Of a stretch of 64,000 nucleotides of DNA, positions 1-11,512 are shown one piece after another. The stretch lies in contig OY744465.1 of the NCBI GenBank assembly GCA_963556145.1, positions 2,976,001 to 3,040,000 of the forward strand, in the 5' to 3' direction. The DNA comes from Hygrocybe punicea. Its lineage: Eukaryota; Basidiomycota; Agaricomycetes; Agaricales; Hygrophoraceae. Numbering within the stretch: position 1 is the stretch's first letter; each line of letters begins with the position of its first letter. The notes below the pieces were generated by a model. It searched no databases, was not told the origin of the DNA, and saw nothing but the letters and a program-made list of their open reading frames with translations. The position numbers and the translations under genes are program-made.

Positions 1-320
1 CTCGTCCCCCACGCCATCTCCTCCCATCCCATCGTGCCATGCCCACGCCATCTCCCACACCTCATCACCTACACCCTCGTCGCCCTTCCATCCTATCGTG
101 CCCGCGCCATCTCCCACACCCTCATCACCCACGCTCGTCACCCTCCCATCCTATCGTGCCCCCGCCATCTCCCCGTTCTCATTCTCTCATTCTGTCGTGC
201 CCCCGTACACCCTTGTCGCCCCCGCCATCTCCCCCACCTGCCTCTCCCCCTACCTCTGTCATCACCTCACGAACCCCACCACCATGTCAATTGACGTTGG
301 AGCTGGGCTCGTGAGGTAAG
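1..320. repeat. C/T-rich degenerate minisatellite
   Basis: The + strand is strongly pyrimidine-rich and built from imperfect copies of a roughly 58-base unit; phrases such as CATCCTATCGTGCCC and GCCATCTCCC recur. All three forward frames stay open here, which reflects composition (Pro/Ser/His codons) and not coding. The array runs off the left edge. Confidence 0.6.
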
Positions 321-2640
321 ATTGGGAGATGGGTGGGCAATGGGTGGGCGACGGGCGGGCGACGAGCGGGCAATGGCGCGGGCAATAGCTTTAGATCTAA
401 CAACAACTTTGAATTTAAATAGCTGCCGAAAATCTTACATTTTGATAATTATTAAATTTATTATTTTAACGCTACCGAAAGTTTTAATTTTGGCCTGCCT
501 TTAGGTGATGCCTAAATTTGGACTAGAAATTTGAGTAAACTTGGAACTAAATTATACTTTCCCCTTACAATATAGATCTGATAATTATTTTGATTGCAAG
601 AATAACCTAAAGATGAAAATAAATAAATAATTTAAATATACATTTATTTGTGACTTAAATTCAATATTTAGGCTAGGCCTAAATGTAAATCTAAAGATTA
701 TATTTTGGTGCTAACTTTAGAAATCACTTTAGATCCCGACTAAATGTGGAAAGTCCTGATGTGTCTATTCCTGGTAGATTCCTGGTAGATTCCTGGTTAA
801 TTTAAAGAGAAGATTTGAAATGTACTATATACTGCACTCCTCCACACATTCCTTTACACTCTTTCAAGAAGTTTTCATTATAAACATAATAAGAAGATCA
901 TCATCAACCAATTTTAAAATATATCCAGTTGTTATCACACTGTTACAAGTGTTGGTAATATACAGTCTTAGTTTCATGATCAGCTACTCATTCTTTTTCT
1001 CCTTAATATTTCTGTCTCATTCATTCTATGTATTTAGTGTTGTCATAAATTGGCTAAAGCTGACTAATTTCAGACAGCTGATAGCTGTTTTTTAGTCATT
1101 GTAAATCAAAAATCCACTAAAATTAGTAAATCCACAAAGACATTATCATTGATGAAAACTTAATAGAAACATATGCTCAAATACTTTTAGAGTCAGCCAT
1201 TTTATTGAACTTTTCACAATAGCTAATACACAGCTTTTACTGTTCACAAGCCTATACTCCAAGTTCTTCAGTTATGAATATCAGAACTCATTTGAGTATT
1301 GAAGGCTCTCTTATAGTTAATTGTACATCCATGATAACGCCATGTTGATGGGCATATTGTTGAACTTGGGTTGCATTGTGCCAAATAAACATCCTCACAA
1401 ACAAGTGTTGGTACTGCTTGATTCTCATTCTGTCTTACCAAAGCAGCTAGATGACAACTAGTAATAATATCAGCTGCACTTGGGTAATGATAACAACTAT
1501 ACTGATGTCCTTGAGTCATGACTCTGTTTTCTCCCAATATTTCAAATGCTTATTCAGTAACAGATTATCTAGCAGTACCAGAAGCAGTAGTAACTGAATA
1601 CAAAGATTCTTGAACAGATGTATGTCAGATCTATCAACAAGGAATATTGCTGCAGTTGGCTTTGTAAATTATCCTACAAACTATTTTACCAAGACTTGGA
1701 GTCTGTAAATGCTGATGCATGAAAGCTATACATTCCAATAAGCCCTTCAACAATATTGATCCACCCATATACTATCTAACTTTGAGATACTTTGGTAAGT
1801 CTAGATATTGTTGGGGGGTGTCGACCTTGTTCTTTATCTTACTGAACAAAGATATTGTATATAAAATTTCTACCTTTCTGCTGTTGGATATGGTGTAAAG
1901 CTCAGCTGCTGTATGTTGCTGAGGTTGTGGAAAATGTCAGAGTGTACAAACCTACACAGTACTTTTCTCTATGCATTTGCCTCAGAGCCCAAACATGAAC
2001 TCAATCATCATATATTGGAATATTTATAAAATCCTATATCTTCCAACTGCATGTTCTCACTGATCCTGTCGAATTAGACATGAACTATTCTGCAGGAAGG
2101 TTGCATGACTTGGCATGCAACCTTTAGAGTCCAAAGAACAAATTGTATAATATGCCTGGTAACTCATGCTCATTATTGTCTTTCAAACAATCATATTTCC
2201 CTTTACATGTAATTGAGCTGCATAAGTGCTCATTGTATGTATATCTATTTTACTTTTCTTACATACAGCACCTCAGCAAATCTCCCCCAAGCAACATGTT
2301 GAGTTTATTTCCTTTGCAGTAAAACTAGCTACTACAGAACTAATACACACTACTCTCATGCTCACTGTCTTTCTGTTTCATTCCAGAATCAGATTCATCT
2401 GTGTTCATTTCAATAATATAGATTTACAGATGATATTGCCATATCTATACATAGATGCTTTATGCTTATATAGATTTTTATCTGGTCCAGTCTTTTATTT
2501 CCATTTTGGTCTACAGGAAATTACAATTCTGCACAGGATCTGATCAGAATTATTTCAGAGTTTTTTTTATGGTTTTACTTGGAATCTGACAGGAATTTGC
2601 CTGACTTTTTATAACTGAAAATTTAAATTATAACTTCATA
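321..2640. other. AT-rich stretch without a recognisable gene
   Basis: No open frame here resembles a known family and no clear repeat ends are visible. Positions about 765-797 hold three copies of a TTCCTGGTAGA-like motif, the same motif that forms the array at 4.3-4.7 kb. A minus-strand frame of 89 codons at 1268-1537 is Cys-containing but has no recognisable relative and is not called. Confidence 0.5.
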
Positions 2641-4140
2641 ATTCATTAATTACTATAGTGAGGGAGGGGGGAGGAGTGAGGTATGGAAAGAGGCAGGGAA
2701 GAAGGGGGGGAAGGGGGAAGGAGAGGGGGTGGGCAGCCATGTTTTCGAGGGGGGGGGGCCATGTCGTCATCATCGTCCATTGTCCTGCTTGTTCTCATGG
2801 TCCTCGTCCCAGTCATTGTCCTGCTCCTCATTCTCATAGCCCGTCATTGTTGTCCCCAGCGTGGGGCGGGTACAGCCATGGGCATAGGTAGAACATCATT
2901 AGTAAAAATATCAAAAAACTCAGTGGAGGTGGGTGCACCACCCTCTGCTGTGTCCGGTTGCTTGGGCCCATCGCCATTCGTTGCTGCTGTTGCCACTGGT
3001 AGCCGCTGCTGGCTGTCGTGGCTGCTGTTGTTGCCATTGCTGTTGCCACCGTTGCTGCTGCTGCTGCTGCTATCGCCAGTGTGGCCGTGGTCACTGCTGC
3101 TGTTGCGTTGGGCGTCGCTGTTGGGGTCCAGCCCCTTTAACCTACCGTGTCCCATTGCAGGGCATTTGGACATGGTGGGGTCCTCTTTGGCGCTGGCGTG
3201 GTCTGTAGCACAACATCAGGATCAGATAATGCAAAGGCAAAAAAAATCAGACCTGACAGCGGGGTGGGCGCACCATCCCCACTGCGTCCCCTTTTGCTGA
3301 CCTCCCCATTGCCCTGTCTCCTCCCCGTTTGGTTGCATTGCAGTTGTCTGGGGCCGTTGCTGGCCATCGGGGTCTAGGCCACTTTCAGCCCCATCGTCTT
3401 CGTTGTGGATGTTGAGGCCATGGGCATGGGCATGGGCATGGGTGTCATAGTAATAGTCAGTATGGCAATATAAACACAAAGACGTCAATAAACACATACC
3501 GATGCCAGGGGTGGGCACATTACCACCCCTGCCATGCCTGTGTTCGTCTGCATGAGGTTGCTGTTGCTGTTGCTGTTGCTGTTCCCATTCCCATTCCTGT
3601 TCCCATTTTGTTCCTGTTCTCGTGGATGTGGACGTCATAGTTAATAGTCAGTAATGGAATAGAAAATTGAAAAAATGTAAAACATACCCCCTCCGTGGCC
3701 GTTCCCCCATTCTCGTTCCCAGTTGCATTCCCGTTTGCGTTCTTGTTCTCATTCCCGTCTTCATTCCCATTCTTGTGGGTGTGGGCATGGACCTCGTAGA
3801 AATAGTCAGTAACACAATATAACAATTGAAATTTAAAAATAAAACATACTAAGGCAGGGGTGGGCACATCACCACCCCTCCATGGCCACCAGTGTTCATC
3901 CGCGTCGCGAAGTTGCTGCTGCTGTTGCTGTTGCTACTTGATGTTCCATTCCCGTTCCCTCATTCTCGTTCCCATTTGCGTTCCCGTTTGCGTTCCTGTG
4001 GTTCCCATTCCTGTGGTTCCCATTCCATTTTGTGCTTCCTTTCCCGTTCATGTGTGTGGAGCGTTGGGCATTGGGAATTGGGAATTGGGCATTGTCATGC
4101 TGGACGTTGGTGATGGTGTGTTGATGCAGCTGTGTTGAAT
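2641..4140. repeat. Long-period low-complexity array (CTG/GTTGCTG and TTCCCATTC-rich)
   Basis: At least four degenerate units, each about 250-350 bases, repeat the order: a GGTGGGCACACCACCCC-like box (near 2930, 3265, 3515 and 3860), a GTTGCTGCTG-rich stretch, a TTCCCATTCCCG-rich stretch, then an AT-rich piece with ATAGTCAGTA. Minus-strand frames read as Asn/Gly/Glu/Thr repeats and exist on both strands. I see no gene. Confidence 0.55.
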
Positions 4141-4318
4141 TTTCAGGTCATGTGATCACGCACGTCTGTGTTGAATGGTCCGTGCATCACTCATTTTGGG
4201 TATATAATTGAGCTCCCACCGCCGTAAACTCTCGGGACACAACCCCAAACAGTAAATATCAATTATATATTATATAATGTAATAAACAGTATAGCCTAAA
4301 TAGGATTGCTATAAATGG

Positions 4319-4735
4319 TCATTTAGGGATTCCTGGTGGATTCCTGATGGAATTCATCAGGACTCCTGGTAAAGTCCTGGTAACCCACATTACAGGTGGT
4401 TCCTGGTTCTGTCCTGGTACCAGGAAGTCCTGGTAATTTACCAGGAATAGTCTTGGTAATTTACCAGGAATAGTCTTGGTAAAGTCCCACTCAATCCCTG
4501 GGAATTCCTCGTAGGAATCCTGGTATTCCTGGTGGATTTTACCAGGAATAGTCTTGGAAAAGTCCCACTCAATCCCTGGGAATTCCTCGTAGGAATCCTG
4601 GTATTCCTGGTGGATTTTACCAGGATTCCTTGTAAATTTGGGTGGTGGACTCAGAATTTGGCTGGAAGCCATTCCTGGCTAGTCCTGGTAAATTCCTGGT
4701 AAATAGTCGGTATTCCTGGTTGACTCCAGGAGGAT
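4319..4735. repeat. CCTGGTAA-type minisatellite with 78-base tandem copies
   Basis: The stretch is made of permutations of CCTGGTAAATTCCTGG and CCAGGAATAGTCTTGG. Two nearly identical copies of about 78 bases lie head to tail at roughly 4464-4541 and 4542-4619. A minus-strand frame of 117 codons across it is the translation of the repeat. Confidence 0.7.
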
Positions 4736-4832
4736 GTGTGGGGGAGTGTAAAGTCCTCCACAGCATCAAGCCCAACCAGAAAAGCGAACAACTGGTGCTG
4801 ATACATCAACTGCCCATGGCCATGTAGTGACA

Positions 4833-5867
4833 ATGGAGGAAATGGAGGAGATTTGGTTGCACATCAGGAACATGGTGATGCCATCCTGGGCAACTTCTGT
4901 TCCCCAGGACTTGGGCTCTTCAAAACATGGAAAGGTGAAGGCAGACCAATGGTGCATGCTGGGAACGACCTATTTGCCCATTTCACTTGTCTGCCTTTAG
5001 GCAAAAGTTCATGAGGGGAATGAACGAACAGAGCGATGTAGCAAGATTCTTTCTGTTGCCATATCCCTTCTGTCCGTGGCCATCATTGCTGCCTCTCAAG
5101 TGACCTCCCACCACCATGCCAACCTGTACCTTCAGCATATGCAGTTGTACCTCAATGGGGTCCAGGATTTGTTCCCAGAGTACCGTTTTCACCCAAATCA
5201 TCACATGGCATTGCATTTACAAGAGTACCTGTTACTCTTTGGCCCCCCTCCATGCATGGTGGACCTTTCCTTTCAAGAGAGTTATTGGTATGCTTCAGCA
5301 GATGTCTACCAGCAGCAAAATGGGTAAGCAGTGCTGCAGCAACTTTTGCAAATGTACTTATATACTCCTAGGAGAATTAGAGTAGACGATGTCGAGGTCA
5401 TATACTCAATCTGCCAACCTACATGGTGTCTTATGCAAATCACACTGTCCACAAGCTCTGCAACATTGTCAAGCAATGTTTGAAAAGCTTTTGAGCCCCC
5501 AGGTCCATGACATGCTCATCACTGATATGCTCAGTGAATTCATGGGCTGGGATGTGGCCCACGATGAAGCAGTTACTTGGAATGAAAACATGGCTCATTC
5601 TATCCCAACAGGCCTCCATCGTGTCCTGGCTACATCCCTGGGCTGCAGAAGGCACAGCTCCTCTCTCACCTGAATGTCCATGGCATCACTTATGCTGTGT
5701 CATCTAAACACGAAGGCAACTCTTGCATTCTTGTAGGGACAAAGGGGGCAAGCAATCCAGTTCCTGCTCGCATAGAATGTGTTGTGCAGTTACCCACCCC
5801 AGAAGGAACTTCCACCCACATTGCCATCCAACGTCTTGGGCCTGTGCACAATGTCCTTGATCCATTT
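4833..5867 (+). pseudogene. Plavaka/Tnp2-like DNA transposase remnant, C-terminal part, 5' segment
   Basis: Broken forward-strand reading frames translate to pieces typical of large fungal CACTA/Plavaka-group transposases. These include a KADQW-type segment followed by LPISLVCL near 4900-5000, then FHPNHHMALHL, WWTFPFKRVIGMLQ and GELE near 5190-5385, and a C-terminal segment with ARIECVVQLP and IQRLGPVHNV near 5760-5855. The frame changes several times and contains stops, so the gene is dead. It is cut at 5867 by the LINE inserted at 5868-13522, and its last segment resumes at 13536. Such proteins cut and paste their own transposon. The family assignment rests on remembered motif order, not on a search; the N-terminal half is not visible. 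Confidence 0.55.
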
Positions 5868-6846
5868 TTTATTTTTTTATTTTTTTATTAAGTCAATTTT
5901 ATTGTCCCGCAGGGCTAGACCCTATGTCAGACATTACATGTAAGGCTACGTGTAGTTATGAAGTGAATGGTGAAAGCATTTGACTATATATTGGCATCGG
6001 CTTGTGAATGCAGCCACGACGGAGTAAGTCCCCCAGGGCCCCAGCATATCCTATGCTGTTTTAGTCACCTTGCCTGCGAGGGGGCCTCCTGGGTGCTGTT
6101 GGTGGGTTTGGGTACGGTTGGTCTGGACCAGATAAGTGCTCGGCTGCTGGGGCAGACATGCACGAGGGGATAAGGCCGCGGGGGGGAGAGAGGGTTCCAA
6201 ATGGTCGTGAGTCGAGTTGTCGTGTTGTTGGTGTATGTGCATTGGTGTGGGTGTGAGTGAAGGTGGAGGTGGTGGAATGTATGTGTTCGGGACGAAGGGC
6301 GGCGGAATCTCGACGTGTGCGAGCGGATGTGTGTATGTGTGGTTTGGTGGTAGCGCTGTATTATGGGAGTGGTTAGCTATGTGTGGTGTGGGTGATGAAG
6401 GTCACCGAATAGTTCTTTTAGTCTGCCTGTGCGCCGCACGTATTTGATTAGTTCCAAGATTCCTTTTAGGTCGTTGAGTAGGTGGGAGATGGAATTGGCA
6501 TTCGTCCGGAGTGTGTTGACGAGCGTGTGACGTGGGTCACGGTAGGCTGGGCAGTCAAAGAGAAAGTGGTGGATGGTCTCTGTCGCTTGTTCGCATTTGG
6601 GGCAGACGTCGGTGTCCGATCTCTTGATTCTGTATAGATATGCGTTGAGAGGGAGGTGTGCGGTGCGGATCTGTGTGATGAGGCTGGTCTGAGGACGCGT
6701 TAGCTTAGTTGTTGTTTTTAGGAATTTAGTAATAGGAAAATTTGGGTCTATGTGCGTGAAGCGTACATAACGTGGCGAGCGCAGCCAATTTTTCTTCCAT
6801 TGTAGAATTAATTGTTTGTCGTATGTTGATTTCAGAGCCGAGATAT

Positions 6847-7419
6847 TAGTGTTGCCGTAGTTCGGTTCCGAACCTAGCCGAACCCGGTTCAAACCCCGAA
6901 CCGAACCCGGGGTTCAGTCTAAGTTCAGCCAAATGCTGAACCGGACCGCGGGTTCGGTTCAGGGTTTCGAGGCTGGCCGGATTTCCTGAACGGCTCCAAA
7001 CCGCGTCCAAACCGCGAATGCGGATATTTTTAAGGAATTTATTTCATTTGTTTTTCATATTTCTTTACTTACCATTTCGTGTTAAACGGTATCATGTGAC
7101 CGGCCGTGACGAGGTAGCTTTCACGCGACACAGCAACATCAACGCGGATTGAACACAACACAATTTGTGTTGTGTTCCTCAAGGTAAGTTTCCTTTTTTT
7201 CTTAACTTTACTAATGTTATTTGCGACAGGAAAATCGACAACCACGGCAACGACAACCACGATGCCCAGCAGCAGCAGCAGCAATGTCGGCAGCAGCAGC
7301 AACAGCGGCAGCGGCAGCGGCAGCAGCAGCAGCAGCAGGAGCGCAGGAGCAACAGCAGCAACGGCGGCAGCAGCAACGGCGGCAACAGCAGCAGCAGCAG
7401 CAGCAGCAGCGCCGGCAGC

Positions 7420-7457
<38 letters not shown>

Positions 7458-8048
7458 CGCAGGAGCAACAGCAGCAACGGCGGCAGCAGCAACGGCGGCA
7501 ACAGCAGCAGCAGCAGCAGCAACGCTGGCAGCAGCAACACCGGCAGCAGCAGCAGCTGCTGCTGGTGCATCAAGCCCCAACATCACCATCAGCGGCGGCA
7601 ACAACAACGGCAACCACCACCACGACGGCCAGCAGCAGCAGCAGCAGCAATGCCGGCAGCAGCAGCAACAGCGGCAGCGGCAACGGCAACAGCAGCAGCA
7701 GGAGCGCAGCAGCGACGGCGACGGCAGCAGCAGCAGCAGCACCAGCAGTGGGAGCGGCAGCAGCAGCAGCAACAGCACCAGACGGCTCCCCCGTAGCCCA
7801 ACTTCCTCGCGAAGCGTAGCGCCGTATCAATTGATACGTGCCTGCCATTCGCGAGGAGAACGGAGCTCAGGGGTGAGCCAACCTCGGTCTGGGGTTCAGA
7901 CCGCGTCTGAACCCAGACCGAACGCTAAGAGACGGTTCAAAGCCGTTCGGGTCCAGGTTTGGCCATGCGCCAAACCGGACCCGAAGTTCAGTTCGCGGTT
8001 CCGCCAAAAAGGGTCGGAACCGGACCGAACTGAACTTCGGCAACACTA
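6847..8048. mobile_element. Non-autonomous hAT-type element inserted in LINE-A
   Basis: This 1202-base element has terminal inverted repeats TAGTGTTGCCG...CGGCAACACTA and an 8-base target duplication CGAGATAT at 6839-6846 and 8049-8056. Both are hallmarks of the hAT superfamily. Each end holds about 200 bases packed with GAACCG/CGGTTC motifs in both orientations, as expected of subterminal transposase-binding repeats. No transposase frame is present. The middle is a large CAG-type array. Removing the element and one duplication restores the LINE-A ORF2 frame. Confidence 0.85.
7255..7790. repeat. CAG/GCA-rich array inside the hAT element, internally duplicated
   Basis: More than 500 bases are mostly CAG, CGG and CAA triplets. 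Two long stretches are related: about 7255-7345 and about 7615-7705 share the order CCAGCAGCAGCAGCAGCAAT, GGCAGCAGCAGCAACAGCGG and AGGAGCGC. All six frames stay open (poly-Q, -S, -A, -L, -C, -V), the longest being 385 codons at 7165-8322 on the + strand. Because openness follows from triplet composition, no protein is called. Confidence 0.75.
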
Positions 8049-11000
8049 CGAGATATTGAGTGGTAAAGAGCGTGTGCGTAGTGATGGTGGTAGGGTTCGC
8101 CGTGGGCTGTTGAGTCCTCTCGCTGCCCGCTTGGCTTCAGCGTCAGCCCTTTCGTTTCCATCGACTTTGCTGTGTCCTGATATCCAGCTGATTGAAAGAG
8201 TGAGGAGGGGGTTGGTGTCAGTGAGTCGCTGTGCCGCCTTGTGGAAAGTATTTATCGTGTGTTGTCCTGATCGGGTTCTGTGTGAGGTAATGGCCTGGAT
8301 AGTAGATTGGCAGTCTATGTAAAGGGAGACGTTATGTAGCGTTGATTCGCGGCTCAGTAGGTGCAGAGCTAGGACGCCCGCTATGTTTTCTGCCTCAACG
8401 TTGTGGTGGTCCTCGCTGGGACCTAGGTGGAAGCGCAGTATCTTGGGTCGAACACGTCCCCATCGGTAGAGGACAGCTGCCGCTCCGACTCCGCCATCCA
8501 GAGTGGAACCGTCGGAGTAGATCTTTATTTCGGCGTCGTCAGCCTCGTGTTGCTTGATGGAGTCTTCTCTTGTTCCTGGGATGTTGGTGCGGAACAGGAG
8601 GCGTGAGTTGACGGTTGCTAGGCTAGGGAGGATGGGCTCTATGGTGTTAGGGTCAATGTTGTAAAGGTGAGTGAGAGTATGTAAAGGGGATTTGTGTCTG
8701 GCAATGAGGTGCTTAGCGCAAGTTCTCAATGGCTTGTGGAGGGGGTGCGTCGCCAGCAGGGACGCCATTCTGACGATCGATCTATGGCAGACTTTGTGCA
8801 TCAGGAGGTTGACTGGCAGGATTCCAGCATGGAGTTCGAGCAGGTCGTTCGGGGCTGTCCTTAGAGCTCCCGTGATGGGGATTAGTGCTGTGCGTTGTAG
8901 TCTAGTTAGTTCGCGCATCACCCTTACTGATCCTCTTCTGTGGTTACTGTCGGCTGGTTTGTGTGTCAGGGTGTACCAGACATTGGCGGCGTAGGTCATC
9001 TTCGGTATCGCCACTGCTGTGTAGAGCCGTCGCATTAGGTTCTTGGGTATTCCCGATTTTGGGCGAGCTAGTCTGCGGAATAGGTGGATCCATTTTGTGG
9101 CCCTGGCGATCGTGTTCTCTCTTTGTTCGTGCCATCGTAAGTGTTGGTCCATGATGATTCCTAGGAAGCAGTGCGATTTGGTGGGCGTGATGGTGGTGTT
9201 ATTTAGGACTAGGGGGGGTCTGTCCATGTTGTTGCGCTGTGTGAAGTTTATTAGGGCAAATTTGGTAGTCTCGAATTTGGAGTTGTGGTTCTTCGACCAG
9301 TCATAGGCTCCCTTGTGCTTGGTCATGAGGTTCTTGATACGGTCGTTGGTTTCAGCGAAGTTTATGCCCTCGACGTATATGGCTGCATCATCTACGAAGG
9401 CCACGGCTAATTCTTTTCAGCCTGTTGGTATTTCAAGGAGGTCAGCATTGTAGAAGAGATATACGATCATGGAGATGGGGTCGCCCTGTCCTATGCCGTT
9501 TTCCAGATGGATCAGGTCCGAAGTGAAGTCGTCGAAGGTGAGCCGCATAGTTCTGTTGTTCAGTAGGTTGCCGACGAGTAGGACTAGGGGTTCGGGTACC
9601 CTTCGTTTCCGCATGTTGTGAAGTAGCCGGTCAGTGACAGCGTTTGGGAAGGCGCCTTCGATGTCTAAGAATAGAATGGCTGCGACTCATTTGTTTCACC
9701 AAGCGTGCTTTATGCGGTGTACAAGTATGTGCATGGAGTCTGGTGGTGCGTCCTGGCCGTCCTCCGAAGTGATGTGGGGGGAGAAGCTGGTGCTCGTCTG
9801 CCATGTGGGTGATAGTCTCTGAGATAATGGATGTGAGTAGCTTTGGGAGGGTGTTTAGTAGAACTATGGGGCGGTAGGCCTTAGGTATGTCATATCTTGG
9901 CTTGTCCAGTTTTTGGAGGGCGCATGTGGTGGAAAGTTTCCAGGGGTCGTGGTAGATGTTGAGTGTCAGTATGGCGTTGAAGACGGCGTGGATGTGGTCG
10001 ATTATGAGTTCCGAGGACTCCTTGAGTACGAGGTTCGGTATTCCGTCAGGGCCGGGGGCTTTGTGGGGGTGGATCTTAGCGATGTGTTTGATGATGACGT
10101 CTTTGGGAATGCTCGCTATGTAGGGCACGCGTGCTGGGTATATGAAGTTTGGGGGGACCGTGGAGTGATCGGGTGGGGGCGGGAAGAAGGATTTAGCTAT
10201 AGCTAGACTTTTGGCGTCGTTTGAGGTAGCATAGGTTTTGCTGCCATCCAGGTGAGTGATTTCTAGAGTGGGGATGGAGGTTTTGCCCCCGTCCCCTCTT
10301 GGGTTGTCACTTATGGGATTGGAGGCGCATTTGTTGATTGACCATATGTCGTGGTCGCTCGCTTCATCTAGGAAGGCGGACCAGTGTCTTTCCTTTGCCT
10401 TGAGTATTTCATCGCCATAGTGGTTGCGTGCTGTCCTGTGTTCGTTGTGGCTGGGGTGAGTGGCATCCATGCGATGACGGTGTGAGAGGCAACTTAGCCT
10501 GTTTTTCGTTCGCTTCAATTCGTTTAGTTGAGGAGTACACCATCGTTTGGAGTGTGGACACGGGGTAAAGAGGGGAACCACTGCGTCAATCGTGGACTGT
10601 AGCGTGCGGGTTAGCGTGATAATGGTTTCATCGAGTTGTTGTTGAGATAGTATAGGTGTTGGGGGTGGTAGTAGTTTCAGCCGGGTGTCTAGGTGGGCTC
10701 GGAAGGCGTCCCAGTCAACGTTGCGGAAGTTTCGTGAGGGGTTTCTGGGTCGTATTCTGGTTGAGAATGTGATTGAGGTTAGTATCGGGAGGTGATCGGT
10801 GCCAGTTGGGCGTTGGTCTGGTTTGGTGTCACAAGTTTGGATGAGGTCAAAGGTCTTGGCCGTACAGAATACATTATCGGTTCTGGTCCAGTTTTTCGTC
10901 GCCATGGATTCTAGAGTGGGGATGTCTTTGGGCAAAGCCATGACCATGTTGCAGTCTGCCGTTGCTTCTATTAGTTTGGTTGCCTGCGCTAGGGCGTTGG

Positions 11001-11512
11001 TGGTGAAGAGGTGGTGATTGCATTCTTCATCCCAAAGGGGGTGGTGTCTGTTGAAGTCGCCACACCAGAGCATGTGGTCGGTTTCTAGTGAGTATAGGTC
11101 TACTTCGTTGCTTTGGGCGTAGTTTTGGAGGACATTTAGAGAGTTGGAGTGGTGGCAGTCGTTATAGATGTTAAAGATAGAGAAGTTGTCTGTGGGGCTT
11201 TTTATCCTGATGGCGGTGAGGTCGTTAGAGCCATGAATCTTGATTTGCTCCCAATTATTAGTGTCGAGCTTGGAGTTTACTAGGATGACTGAGCGGACTG
11301 TTGAATTGGATGTGAAGCGGTCAGAGGGGTAGACTACCCTCCAATTGTGTGTTGCTTTAGTGTTACCGTAGAAGTCGAAATAGGGTTCCTGTAGTAAGAG
11401 GACGTCGCAGTTAGTGTGAATTAGTGAGTTAGTAAGATCCCAGTGTGCTTTGGTGGATTTGTTGAGATTGATTTGCCATATGTTTAATTGCGTTGGCTGG
11501 AGGTTTGGGTGT

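Noticed and set aside
1268..1537. 89-codon minus-strand frame with several Cys
   Set aside because: Short, isolated, flanked by stops and with no relative I can name; left as unassigned AT-rich DNA.
3222..3867. Two minus-strand Asn/Gly/Glu/Thr-rich frames
   Set aside because: They translate the long-period low-complexity array; opposite-strand frames are equally open.
7165..8322. 385-codon Gln/Ser/Ala-rich frame across the hAT element (and similar long frames in all other frames)
   Set aside because: All six frames are open because the DNA is made of CAG-type triplets; there is no domain and no sign of splicing or conservation.
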